From Streptomyces humicola (GTDB lineage Bacteria; Actinomycetota; Actinomycetes; Streptomycetales; Streptomycetaceae): DNA of 64,000 bases. The position numbers were made by a program, and so were the translations under genes. Within the stretch, counting starts at the first letter, position 1. Each line of letters starts with the position of its first letter. Shown piece after piece: positions 8,946 through 17,403 of this stretch. Location of the stretch: contig NZ_JANFNG010000001.1 of NCBI RefSeq assembly GCF_024436035.1, positions 389,689-453,688 on the forward strand. Direction: 5' to 3'. The notes beneath the pieces were generated by a model. That model ran no database searches and had not been told where the DNA came from. It worked only from the letters and a program-made list of their open reading frames with translations.

Positions 8946-9788
8946 TCAGGATTCGGTGAGGGGGCTGTACGCCTCGGGGCGGCGGTCGCGGTAGAACGCC
9001 CACCGCCGGCGGACCTCGTCGATCACCGCGAAGTCCAGGTCGCGGACGAGGAGTTCCTCCTCCTTGTCGGAGGCGACGTCGCCGACGAACTGGCCACGCG
9101 GGTCGACGAAGTAGCTGGTGCCGTAGAAGTCGTTGTCGCCGTACTCCTCGACGCCCACCCGGTTGATGGCGGCGACGAAGTACTCGTTGGCGACCGCGGC
9201 CGCAGGCTGCTCCAGCTGCCACAGGTACCCGGACAGGCCGCGCGAGGTCGCGGACGGGTTGTAGACGAGCTGGGCGCCGGCGAGGCCGAGGGCACGCCAG
9301 CCCTCGGGGAAGTGCCGGTCGTAGCAGATGTAGACCCCGACCCTGCCGACGGCGGTGTCGAAGACCGGCCAGCCCAGGTTGCCCGGCTTGAAGTAGTACT
9401 TCTCCCAGAACCCCTTGACCTGCGGGATGTGGTGCTTGCGGTACTTGCCCAGGTAGCTTCCGTCCGCGTCGATCACGGCCGCGGTGTTGTAGTAGAAACC
9501 GGACTGCTCGATCTCGAAGACCGGGACGACGATCACCATGCGGAGCTCCTTGGCGAGCGCCTGCATCCGCTGAATCGTGGGTCCGTCCGGGACCGGCTCC
9601 GCCCAGTCGTAGTGCTCCGCCTCCTGCACCTGGCAGAAGTACGGGGCATTGAACACCTCCTGGAACCCGATGATCTGCGCACCTTGGCCGGCTGCCTCAC
9701 GCACGTACCGCTCGTGCAGATCAATCATCGACTCCTTGTCACCCGTCCACTTCGTCTGGACAAGGGCGGCGCGCACCACACGACTCAT
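8946..9788 (-). CDS. Nitrilase-superfamily beta-ureidopropionase (N-carbamoyl-beta-alanine amidohydrolase)
   Basis: A 280-residue carbon-nitrogen hydrolase with the complete catalytic triad in family context: Glu44 (GFQEVFNAPYF), Lys118 (KYRKHHIP) and Cys155 (GVYICYDRHFPE). These, with EHYDWAEPVPDGPT, are characteristic of beta-ureidopropionase-like enzymes that release CO2 and ammonia from N-carbamoyl-beta-alanine or its methyl homologue. It is the first gene of the minus-strand operon, with GGGAGA before ATG 9788. The order, hydrolase then dihydropyrimidinase then LLM then permease, fits the last steps of reductive pyrimidine degradation. Neither a beta-alanine aminotransferase nor a dihydropyrimidine dehydrogenase is in the window. 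Confidence 0.92.
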   Translation of the reverse strand: MSRVVRAALVQTKWTGDKESMIDLHERYVREAAGQGAQIIGFQEVFNAPYFCQVQEAEHYDWAEPVPDGPTIQRMQALAKELRMVIVVPVFEIEQSGFYYNTAAVIDADGSYLGKYRKHHIPQVKGFWEKYYFKPGNLGWPVFDTAVGRVGVYICYDRHFPEGWRALGLAGAQLVYNPSATSRGLSGYLWQLEQPAAAVANEYFVAAINRVGVEEYGDNDFYGTSYFVDPRGQFVGDVASDKEEELLVRDLDFAVIDEVRRRWAFYRDRRPEAYSPLTES

Positions 9789-10298
9789 CGGTCATCTCCC
9801 ACGGAATATCGGATTTCCCCGTTGGCGGTGATTCCGCTGACATTAGGAGCCGGTACGACGTCAGGTGTAGTGCCACGGTGTAACGCGTGCTCACCTTTGC
9901 GTTCCACGGCGCCAACCCGAAAGTCACCGTGCCGCTGTATGTCAAGAACGGCGACGCGACCGGTGAATTCCTGGTCTCTTCGCGGGCGTCGGCGTTTCCG
10001 CCGCGTAACGGCTGACGTCCGGGCGCGGCACCGCCGGCCGTGGGCAGCCGGCCGCGCTGCTGCTGCATGCTGCCCGCGAACGGACGGTCGTCGACGTAGG
10101 GACCCCGCCCGGCAGACGGCACAAGCCGGAGGAGGTGGGTCGGGCAGCGCTGCGGGGGTGGCTGCCCGCCGCAGGGATCGACTGACTCGCGCGCTCTGCT
10201 CGCGTCGCGAGCACCGAACGGAGTGCTGCCGCTGCCGCTGTCGCTGACCGCACCGGGTCCGTGGGGGCCATGCACAGGGCAACCCCACGTGAGCTGCT
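9789..10298 (+). other. Gene-free stretch with an unassigned coding scrap
   Basis: This contains the promoter side of the pyrimidine operon and no recognisable full gene. A short open frame from GTG 9887 to TGA 10013-10015 reads VLTFAFHGANPKVTV then PLYVKNGDATGEFLV, which looks protein-like rather than random but matches no family I can name. It may be the tail of a lost gene. No terminator hairpin stands out. Confidence 0.3.
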
Positions 10299-10680
10299 TC
10301 AGCCGGTGAACAGGCCGGCGTTCTTGCGAACGAAATCGGCTACCCCTGAAGGGGGCCTCCCGGTGACCTGCTCCACGCCGTCCGCCGTGCGATCGTACCG
10401 GTTCTCCGCATGAAGCCGAGCCATGGTCGAGATGTGCTGGAAAACGTGGTCCGGAAGCCCGAGCGAACCGAGATCGTTGTCGAGCCATTCCTGCAGTGGA
10501 ACGTCGGTATAGCTGACCGGCCTTCCCAGAGCCGCGGAAACCTCCGCCGCCATAGCGGCGATGTCGTCCGAGCGCGGGCCGGTCAGCTCGTAGATCCGGC
10601 CGATGTGCGGGGCCGGGTCGGCCAGGATCTCCTCCACGACTGCGGCGACGTCGTCAGCCTCCACCGGGGAGGTCTGCTGG
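10299..10680 (-). pseudogene. NmrA-like NAD(P)-binding protein, C-terminal relic
   Basis: About 120 residues correspond to the C-terminal half of an NmrA/quinone-oxidoreductase-2-like atypical SDR. The features are VEADDVAAVVEEILADP followed by YELTGPRSDDIA, GRPVSYTDVPLQEW and a tail GRPPSGVADFVRKNAGLF. The N-terminal Rossmann part with the GxxGxxG nucleotide-binding motif is absent, and the sequence upstream of about 10680 is not homologous. It is therefore a truncated remnant, although the remaining piece is an open frame. Confidence 0.7.
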
Positions 10681-11272
10681 TCCGAGGAATCGGGCGACAG
10701 AGTCCTCGTGGGACAACATCAGTTCGGTGCCGAGGTACCGGCTGATCTGGCGTGGCGGGCTCGGCGGTCCAGCTTGCCGGCAGCCGAAGTGCCTCAGCGG
10801 ACGGTGACCAAGCTCGGCGGCGTAGATGCCGAGGACCTGCTCCGGGTCGCTGCCAGCAAGCCGGCCCCCACCAGCACGGGGTGCGCCGCGGCATCACCGC
10901 CCACGCCCTCGACGCGGACAAGGCCCCCACCTTGTGGTGGCTGTCCACGGAATTACTGGCCCTCTGAGGGAACGTCAAGGATCGTGACGGGTCGCCCGCG
11001 GACGGCCCCGTGCTGGGGAGGTCCAGCCCTGGCCAGCACTGCTCATCGCTGGTCGGACGCGCCTCAGCCCGGATCCGGACTGAGGCGCGTTCCGCGCCGC
11101 TCGTGGACGTTGTCCTCGTCCGGGGCGGCCACTGGATCCGTGTACGCCGGCCTTAGCGGCTGCGCAGTTGGCCTGGCCGCGGTTGCCGAGCACAGAGCGC
11201 CGCCGCCGTCTCACTTGTACGCATCCCGACGCCGAGCCGCTCACCAGGTGGATGAGCGGGAACGGCAGGTGC
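10681..11272. other. Gene-free stretch
   Basis: No complete gene is supported. A short plus-strand frame ends with GITAHALDADKAPTLWWLS at about 10967 and may be the tail of a lost gene, but no family is recognised. The rest is GC-rich sequence without clear codon structure, repeats or hairpins. Confidence 0.4.
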
Positions 11273-11959
11273 TCAGGTGGTCTGGTACAGACCGCGGCCG
11301 ACGCGCTGGATGTCGTGGTTCACCACGAGCCGCTCCAGGGCAGTGCGTACCGAGTTCACACTGCCGTCGGTCTTCTCCCGGCCGAGAAGTTCATTGACCT
11401 CTCCGGCACGCAGGGGCTTTTTGGACTTGCCCAGCACTGCAACGATGGACTTCGACAGTCCCGGCGTCCTGGTGCGCTTCGTGGTTGCGGGGTTGTCCTG
11501 CTTGGCTGTTCCGGTGGCCTTTCGAGCTGCCCGAGTCTCGTTCTTCTTCGGCGTCGTCGTCTTCGGGGTCTTGTCGCGGCCGTCGGCGGCCGTTGAATTC
11601 TTCACCGCCCGCGGTGCTTTCGTGCCCTTCGCGCGACGCGGCGCGGGTACCGTTTTTGCGGACGCGGTGCTCGGCGTCTGCTCCTCGAGGGCAGATTCCG
11701 GCTCTGCGATGGCGGGTGCCGCGGCAGCCGCCGGCGTTGCCGGCGTTGTCGTCGTGGATGCCGGCTCGGGCAGCGGCGCGGGGGCACCGTTGAGGGCCTT
11801 CAAGCCGGCCACAGCGGTGCGGACGATCTCAAGGCGTTGGGTCACTGCCGCGAGGTCGTTCTCCAGCGACTTCTGCCGATGTTCGAGCTGGGGGAGTTCC
11901 GCCTCCAAGGCGGTGATGGTCGATGCAATGCCGCTATGCGTGCCAGTCGTTGTTGCCAC
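11273..11959 (-). CDS. Coiled-coil / winged-helix protein with an Ala-Pro-Lys linker
   Basis: A 228-residue protein from GTG 11959, with AAGGAA 6 bases upstream. Three parts are seen. An N-terminal helical heptad region (about 15-55, ITALEAELPQLEHRQKSLEND) probably forms a coiled coil. A long low-complexity linker rich in Ala, Pro, Thr and Lys (about 57-165) follows. A C-terminal segment (about 170-228, LSKSIVAVLGKSKKPLRAGEV then VRTALERLVVNHDIQRVGRG) has the shape of a winged helix-turn-helix. The basic linker suggests DNA binding. Such proteins occur in Streptomyces without an assigned role. A nucleoid-associated or regulatory function is only a guess. Confidence 0.75.
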   Translation of the reverse strand: MATTTGTHSGIASTITALEAELPQLEHRQKSLENDLAAVTQRLEIVRTAVAGLKALNGAPAPLPEPASTTTTPATPAAAAAPAIAEPESALEEQTPSTASAKTVPAPRRAKGTKAPRAVKNSTAADGRDKTPKTTTPKKNETRAARKATGTAKQDNPATTKRTRTPGLSKSIVAVLGKSKKPLRAGEVNELLGREKTDGSVNSVRTALERLVVNHDIQRVGRGLYQTT

Positions 11960-12599
11960 CGTGTGTTCCTTCTTCTCTCAGATGGCCATAGCTACGCCGT
12001 ACGCAGCTTGGGAGCGATCACACAGATCCTGTGCATGGCCGTTAGTGATCCCATTACGTTAACGCACGTGCTGGATGACGGCATCCAACCGGTGCATCAC
12101 CGTGTGGTTCGACATCCTTACCAACGCCTGGACGCCTCGCAGGGAAGAGCCCGGTCACTAAGCCGGTAGCGATTGAACTTCCCTGTGTGGACGCGTACTT
12201 GGGCGATGCAGGCCAAGCCGGGGGACGGTATGTCGTTGACAGCGGCTGGTCAATACCTGCCGCGGCAACGGGGGAGCGCGCGCTGAGAATGCTCGCGTCC
12301 CCAATGATGACGGCATCGCACCGCTTGAGGCCGGCTTCCCATCCTCGGCCGCGCATCACGAAAGGTGCCGAGGGGGGTTGGGGCATACGGAGCACGCTTG
12401 GCAGATCCTGGCCTCGGGCGGTCCGTGGACCGTAGGGCACAGACCGGGATCGCGGCGAGAGTCAGGCGTGATCCCGGGCGGGCCCGAGCGCGCGTGCCAG
12501 TCGGCTCAAGGGGTGACAGCCGTCATGCTGCCTGCAGTGAGTCTGTCGCGGAGCGTGGCCACCGTGGGCGGCGCCGGTGCACCTCCCGGGCGGCACTTC
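11960..12599. other. Gene-free stretch
   Basis: Several open frames exist on both strands, but none shows family motifs, a convincing ribosome binding site or consistent third-position GC. The part next to 11959 holds the promoter of the coiled-coil gene. The distal end, next to 12600, may contain unrecognisable remains of the DUF5134-like gene. Confidence 0.4.
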
Positions 12600-12778
12600 C
12601 GCGGTGCTCAAGATGAGCCGGCACGCGGCCATGGCGATGCCCATTGCGAGATGTGCTGCGTCGATGTCCGGTTCGATCGTCCGACGGCGTAGTGGCGCCA
12701 CTGCCAGGCGTCCGGCGCAGTAGAGGCGACGACGAGCATGATCACGGCGAATGAGTCGGTCAGCCATGCAGGCCCCAT
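12600..12778 (-). pseudogene. DUF5134-like membrane protein, N-terminal relic with frameshift
   Basis: From ATG 12778 the frame reads MGPAWLTDSFAVIMLVVAS. The homology then jumps frame near 12720 to YCAGRLAVAPLRRR and DIDAAHLAMGIAMAA. This is the N-terminal pattern of Streptomyces DUF5134 proteins (a first membrane helix, an RLAxxRLRR loop, then DAAHxxMGxAMA). Beyond about 12600 the match is lost. A shift plus the missing C-terminal helices make this non-functional. It lies just downstream of another broken membrane protein gene on the same strand. Confidence 0.65.
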
Positions 12779-12819
12779 CGTGTTGCCGTCCTTCCGCGAT
12801 GTGAATGGTGATGAGGTCG

Positions 12820-13745
12820 TCAGGCCGCGGCCGTATCGGGCACTGGTCGCGCGACTCGGCGGGGCCAGTAGGCGGCGGCCAGCAGTGCCAGCAGCGGTCC
12901 GGAGTTGGGGTCGGTGCCCTGGCCGGTGAGCATGCCTCCCAATGCTTCGCCGACCAGCCAGATCACCGCTGAGGGCGAGCAAGGCCAGCACCAGGACTGC
13001 GCGAGCGGCCGGAGCGGGGAGGAAGATTCCTGCCGCGACGACGGCGAGGATCACGGCGAGCGCGATCGAAGCGTCGAGTCCGCGGTGCGCGACCACTGTG
13101 GCCGAGTGGTTGAGGATCGTGGTCAGCCAGCGGGGTTGCCCGGAGGCCATCTGCGCGATCATGTCGTGCAGCCCTTGCGGGGCCCGATTCGCCCGCAGGA
13201 CCGCGAAGTAGGCCAGGCTCCCCCACAGCACCAGCCACAGCAACCGTGCCGCCGTGGCGCCTACGGTTTGCGCGGCCACGAACGTATCGGCCCCGCTCTG
13301 CTCGCTGCCCGTCGGCCACAGCAGCACCGCCAGCAGTGCGTAGAGGATCACCGCGCCGGGTGCTCCCGAGACGGGGCTCGCGGTATCGGCGAGTACGCCG
13401 CCGAGGCCCTCGCCGAACTACCACACCGCCAGTGCCCAGCCGATCGAGGCGGCCAGTGCCCATTTCGTCGTCGGCCGCCAGGCGATCCCCAGGCCCACAG
13501 CGAGCTGGACGGTGGCGAAAACGGCGTTCGTCCACACCGGGTGACGTGCGACGATCCCGGCCGCCCAGGTGATCGAGTGCGCGATCCAGGCCGGGTTGCC
13601 CTGTGCCGTGACCGCGAGGGTCTGGCTGCCGAAGGCTTTGGTGAACATGTAGGGCTGGAACTGCAGGACTGCGTCGAGGACCCAGATCGCCGAGACCGAG
13701 GACTGGCAGACCGCGGCGGAGAGAGCCCAGCCCAGATGGGTACCG
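12820..13745 (-). pseudogene. Polytopic membrane protein gene broken by an amber codon, a frameshift and 5' truncation
   Basis: Conceptual translation starts inside the protein at about 13745 (HLGWALSAAVCQSSV, then VLQFQPYMFTKAFG) and runs through several hydrophobic helices. An in-frame TAG at 13418-13420 falls exactly between ALAVW and FGEGLGGVL. Reading then continues in the same frame to about 12965, where a frameshift moves it to VIWLVGEALGGMLTG and GTDPNSGPLLALLAAAYWP, ending at 12820. The protein has two similar halves, because W-x-F/V-GE-x-LGG-x-L occurs before the amber codon and again after the frameshift. Three independent lesions show that the gene is dead. Confidence 0.8.
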
Positions 13746-13754
13746 GGATTCGAC

Positions 13755-13985
13755 GAGGGAGTGGTGCTGCGCGAGCTCCTCAACGCGCTGGACGAGACCC
13801 GCCGCGAGGCGTTTGTCCTCACCCAGATGATCGGACTGCCGTACGCGGACGCGGCAGCAGTCGTAGGGTGCCCGGCTGGCACCGTCCGCTCCCGCGTCGC
13901 CCGGGCCCGCGCGGATCTCAGCGGATGGCTGAGCACGGCCGAGGACGGTGCGTACGCGGTGGCCCCTGAGGTAGTCGCCGCATAG
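13755..13985 (+). pseudogene. ECF sigma factor, region 4 relic
   Basis: The frame reads VLRELLNALDETRREAFVLTQ, then LPYADAAAVVGCPAGTVRSR and VARARADLSGWL, a typical sigma-70 region 4.2 with its helix-turn-helix. Region 2 and the linker are missing: homology begins at about 13755, within 15 bases of where the divergent membrane protein on the minus strand also loses its 5' end. The C-terminus looks complete at TAG 13983-13985. A GTG at 13761 could start a 74-residue protein, but without region 2 it would not act as a normal sigma factor. Confidence 0.75.
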
Positions 13986-14178
13986 CTGTTGCCAGTTCCC
14001 GGTGATCTCGGTTGCGCTGAAGCACTGGAGGGGCGCGTTGGGGCACTGACGCCCTCGCTTTTGCCTCCGCGCCGGGATCGGTTCGCGCTTCCCCGCCCAG
14101 GTGTTCGGGTATCCCCCCTTCATCAGGGCGGGGACGCGCGAGGCCAACCGCCGTAGAGCGCTCGAAAGGTCGACAACG

Positions 14179-14394
14179 ATGGCGGGGATGAAGGGTCTGG
14201 AGCCGGTGGCGACATTCTGCGGGAAGTGCAGCTGTGGCTGCCCGCAGCTCTTCGTGGACTCCGCGGCCGCCAGCGAGCGCCGAGTGGTGATCACCGACGA
14301 CTTCGGTCAGCGCATACAGATGAGTGCCGACCAGTTCTCGTCGCTGATAGAGGAGGCGAAGGCCGGGCACCTGGACGGCGTCGCGACCGCCTGA
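14179..14394 (+). CDS. Small cysteine-rich conserved actinobacterial protein
   Basis: A 71-residue protein. ATG 14179 is preferred because GAAAGG lies about 9 bases upstream and the conserved start MAGMKGLEPVATFCG follows. Four cysteines form CGKCSCGCP near residues 14-22, a possible metal or Fe-S ligand cluster. The rest is LFVDSAAASERRVVITDDFG then QRIQMSADQFSSLIEEAK. Similar small proteins are widespread in Streptomyces without a described function. It is one of the few intact genes within a decayed stretch, which suggests selection. Metal binding is inference from the Cys spacing. Confidence 0.75.
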   Translation: MAGMKGLEPVATFCGKCSCGCPQLFVDSAAASERRVVITDDFGQRIQMSADQFSSLIEEAKAGHLDGVATA

Positions 14395-14404
14395 CGCCCG
14401 GGGG

Positions 14405-14610
14405 CACGATCGTCGGCGCCACCGTGGGTCCGGGTGAGCATCGTCGCACCGGTGACCGGCGATGTGACGCCTACGAGGTCGTCATCAGCGTCCCCGGTGT
14501 TGCTCACGGTGAACATGGCGGCGGTCGGCTCACCGTTGCAGGGGGGAGCAGTTCCGCATCGGTGACGCCGACGTCCGCCGGTCTGCCCGCCGATCCACTG
14601 ACGACGGTCC
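14405..14610 (-). pseudogene. PCu(A)C copper-chaperone-like relic
   Basis: The minus strand reads AMFTVSNTGDADDDLVGVTS followed by PVTGATMLTRTH, which corresponds to the core beta-strands of PCu(A)C (DUF461) periplasmic copper chaperones (xFTVxNxGxxDDxLxxVxSPxA then xxxHxT). The conserved C-terminal half is replaced by unrelated sequence and the N-terminal part is out of frame, so it is a remnant. It lies immediately downstream of, and on the same strand as, the ferric-reductase-like membrane gene. Confidence 0.55.
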
Positions 14611-14702
14611 AGGCGCGCTGGTACTGCTGCCCAAGCGGTACCGCGCCTCGCCCTTCGGTCGTCGTACGTCTGCTCAGCCGCCTCGGAAGACGGGTCTCGG
14701 GG

Positions 14703-15533
14703 TCACTGGATGCTGTGAACCACCGACGCATAGCTCCCGTTCGCGAGGATCACGACGATGCCGACCGCCGCGGCGGCGCTTGCACAGGCAAGTCCGTAGC
14801 GGACAGCCCCGGACCACACTCCGTTCCTGCTGCGAGCCGCGGGGTGCAGCAGCCTCCGGATGAAGAGGACGAGGAGCGGGATCTGGGCGACCCAGAGGAG
14901 CGGCCGTACCCAGTTGTAGTACTTGATGTCGGCACCGATGATCAGTGTGTGCCACACCGAAAGGACGTAGACGACCAGGGCGAATCGATGGGCCAGCCGC
15001 CACGTGCGGACTCCGATCGTGTCGCGCAGGTAGTAAGTGGGGCCGAGCAGCACCGCGAGGTAGAAGGCGAAGATCCCCAGGTTGTATGCGAGGACGGCTG
15101 CTTGCCAGCTCGCCTGCCATGGCACGAAAACCGATACGAGACTGTCGCCCATCGCGTCGAAGGCGGTCGCCAGCGCGTGGACCAGGATGAGCGCGATCAC
15201 CAACACCGAAATCTGACGGTGCAACCGGTCCGTCTGCCGCCGGGACAGCGGGAGCCACCGCATCCTGCGGCCCGACCGGGTAAGACCCAGCGCCACACCG
15301 GCATAGGCCCAGACCAGGGCCGCCAACCCGGTGGCCTGAAGGACCGGGAACGCCCAGAAGACGCCCATCTGGTTCATGTGCATCGACGGCATACCGATCG
15401 CCGCGGCACTACTGTCACGGGACTGGAGCCGATAGATCCACACATAGAACGGCGCAGTCGTAAGGATGCCCAGCAGCCCCACAATCGCTGCTGAACGCCA
15501 GGCGCTCGTGCGGCCGCCATTCGAACTGTCCAT
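14703..15533 (-). CDS. Ferric-reductase-like transmembrane protein
   Basis: A 276-residue integral membrane protein, start ATG 15533 (MDSSNGGRTSAW); the ribosome site is weak and a GTG start about 15 codons upstream is possible. About seven hydrophobic segments are present. Paired histidines in neighbouring helices (LHRQISVLVIALILVHALAT, then LAHRFALVVYVLSVWHTL) fit the bis-heme pattern of ferric-reductase-like (YedZ/FRE) domains. There is no FAD/NADPH-binding C-terminal domain, so electrons would have to come from another protein. Its position next to a copper chaperone relic and upstream of metal genes suggests a role in metal reduction or membrane redox. This is inference. Confidence 0.75.
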   Translation of the reverse strand: MDSSNGGRTSAWRSAAIVGLLGILTTAPFYVWIYRLQSRDSSAAAIGMPSMHMNQMGVFWAFPVLQATGLAALVWAYAGVALGLTRSGRRMRWLPLSRRQTDRLHRQISVLVIALILVHALATAFDAMGDSLVSVFVPWQASWQAAVLAYNLGIFAFYLAVLLGPTYYLRDTIGVRTWRLAHRFALVVYVLSVWHTLIIGADIKYYNWVRPLLWVAQIPLLVLFIRRLLHPAARSRNGVWSGAVRYGLACASAAAAVGIVVILANGSYASVVHSIQ

Positions 15534-15806
15534 CGGTCGGCCGGCCGCTAGATCCGGCCGCTGCTTGCTGAGTTCCACGGCACAGTAGTCGGACCGATTC
15601 CTCCGATGGTTCCCCGCGAAATCGCAGATGGATTCAGTGGCGCCCCCGGAACCTACGGGCTGGGAGGACAGCCGCCGGGCGTGGGGCAGACACGGGCGCC
15701 TCACCTGCCATCCCAGTGCTCTCCTGGTCCCTGGGCTCAAGCGGGTTGGAGTGGAGCCGGCTTGACATTGCGTCACGTGATGCGTGAGGCTGTGAGTAGA
15801 TCAGAA

Positions 15807-15821
15807 TGGTTTTCATGTTCG
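15807..15821. promoter_or_regulatory. Zur-like box upstream of the CooC-like ATPase
   Basis: TGGTTTTCATGTTCG lies 18 bases before the ATPase start. It shares GAA, then TGGTTTTCAT, then TTC with the site at 17404-17418. The shape resembles the 7-1-7 AT-rich Zur operator of Streptomyces but with a poor left half. Zinc control is inferred. Confidence 0.45.
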
Positions 15822-15839
15822 TTAGGGGATCCGGGCATC

Positions 15840-16814
15840 ATGAAGATTGCCTTCGTGGGCAAGGGCGGCAGTGGCAAGACCACCCTGTCGGCGCTCTTCT
15901 CCCGTCATCTGGCGGCCTCGGGCGGCACTGTCGTCGCGGTGGACGCCGACATCAACCAGCACCTGGGGGTGGCGCTCGGGCTGTCGGAGGAGGAGGCGGC
16001 CTCGCTGCCGGGCATGGGCGGGCGGCTGGCGGAGATCAAAGAGTATCTGCGCGGGAGCAATCGGTTGATCAGCTCCGCAGCGGCCATGGTCAAGACGACG
16101 CCGCCCGGGCGTGGATCGCGACTGCTGCGGCCTGGTGGACCCGATCCCCTCCACGATGAATTGGCCCGCCACGTGGACGGAGTGCAGTTGCTGGCGGCGG
16201 GCGCCTTCACCGAGGAGGATCTGGGAGTTGCCTGCTACCACTCCAAGGTTGGCGCAGTGGAGCTGTACATGAACCATCTGGTCGATCTGCCCGGCGAGTA
16301 CGTGGTGGTCGACATGACGGCCGGTGCCGACTCCTTCGCCTCCGGGATGTTCACCCGGTTCGATCTGACCTTCATCGTGGCCGAGCCGACACGTAAGGGC
16401 GTGTCGGTCTACCGCCAGTACCGGGACTATGCATCCGAGTACGGGGTCGCACTCGCCGTCGTCGGCAACAAGATCACCGGACCGGACGACGTGGCATTCC
16501 TGCAGGAGCAGGTGGGCGAGGATCTGCTGGCGTGCCTGGAGTTCTCGCCGTACGTCCGCGCCCAGGAACAGGGGCGGCACGCCACATTGGAGGAGCTGGA
16601 GTCGGCCAACCGTGCCGCACTGGACCGGTTGCACGCGGCGGTGGACGCCCGGCCGAAGAAATGGGCCGCCTTCCAGGCGCATGCGGTGCAGTTCCACCTG
16701 AAGAACGCCGCGGCCTGGGCGAACAGCGCCACGGGCGAGGACCTGACCGCCCAGATCGACCCGGACTTTGTTCACGGCCCCGACGCCCTTCGGGCTCAGG
16801 CCGGCCTGCACTGA
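15840..16814 (+). CDS. CooC/MinD-like P-loop ATPase
   Basis: A 324-residue SIMIBI-class ATPase starting at ATG 15840 with AGGGGA 9-10 bases upstream. The deviant Walker A is at residues 7-15 (GKGGSGKTT). The switch I aspartate is in VAVDADINQHLG and the Walker B/switch II region in VVVDMTAGADSF. This matches CooC/MinD-like proteins, which insert metals such as nickel or act as maturation ATPases. It is followed 52 bases later by a SCO5389-like protein, a pairing I recall as typical in Streptomyces. A Zur-like site just upstream suggests metal-dependent expression. The client protein is unknown. Confidence 0.85.
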   Translation: MKIAFVGKGGSGKTTLSALFSRHLAASGGTVVAVDADINQHLGVALGLSEEEAASLPGMGGRLAEIKEYLRGSNRLISSAAAMVKTTPPGRGSRLLRPGGPDPLHDELARHVDGVQLLAAGAFTEEDLGVACYHSKVGAVELYMNHLVDLPGEYVVVDMTAGADSFASGMFTRFDLTFIVAEPTRKGVSVYRQYRDYASEYGVALAVVGNKITGPDDVAFLQEQVGEDLLACLEFSPYVRAQEQGRHATLEELESANRAALDRLHAAVDARPKKWAAFQAHAVQFHLKNAAAWANSATGEDLTAQIDPDFVHGPDALRAQAGLH

Positions 16815-16866
16815 CCCCCGGCGCCGACTCAGCACCCCCAACCACGCGCCAACGATTGGAATTCGC

Positions 16867-17259
16867 ATGTCCCTCGAGGTTTCTCCCACGCTCCTCGCTC
16901 AGGCGGAGCGTGGCGAGGTCGACGAAGCCGCCTTCGTCGACACCGTCCGCACCTCCCTGCCGTATGCGTACGGGCTGATCTCAGGTCTGGTCGATGAGCT
17001 GGAGCGCGGTTCGGCTCCGTTCGCGGACAACACGACCCCGCCGCCCTCGGAGGCCGAGCGCGGCCAGTTGCTGCGGGCCCTGGCGAGCGACGCGATCCGC
17101 GCCAGCCTGGAGCGGCACTTCGGGGTGCGCCTGGCCTTCCAGAACTGCCACCGGGTCGCCGCATTCCGCCCGCAGGAGGCGCAGGGCGACAGCTACGCCC
17201 GCTTCACCTCGCTGCGTGCCCAGGTACTCAACCAGTCGCCACAGCTACGCGACTGCTGA
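16867..17259 (+). CDS. SCO5389-family conserved protein, partner of the ATPase
   Basis: A 130-residue soluble protein from ATG 16867 (MSLEVSPTLLAQAERGEVDE). Conserved-looking blocks are FVDTVRTSLPYAYGLISGLV, DNTTPPPSEAERGQLLRALA and RHFGVRLAFQNCHRVAAF. There is no signal peptide or membrane helix. It resembles proteins I know as the SCO5389 family, which follow a MinD/CooC-like ATPase gene in Streptomyces. The single Cys-His pair (NCH) is the only obvious candidate metal or catalytic site. Function is not established; a complex with the upstream ATPase is inferred from adjacency. Confidence 0.75.
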   Translation: MSLEVSPTLLAQAERGEVDEAAFVDTVRTSLPYAYGLISGLVDELERGSAPFADNTTPPPSEAERGQLLRALASDAIRASLERHFGVRLAFQNCHRVAAFRPQEAQGDSYARFTSLRAQVLNQSPQLRDC

Positions 17260-17403
17260 CCCGCCACGCACGATGAATCACCCTCCGTCCGCCTGGTGCG
17301 GTCGGCGGAGAGTGAACCTGTTTGCGGCCGGTCCCGGCGGTGGATTTGAGCTTGATGATCGGGCGGAGTTCGTTGCGGGCCATGGCGCCACGATATAAAG
17401 AAC

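Noticed and set aside
12054-12440. Overlapping open frames on both strands
   Set aside because: No family motif, ribosome site or codon bias; treated as gene-free.
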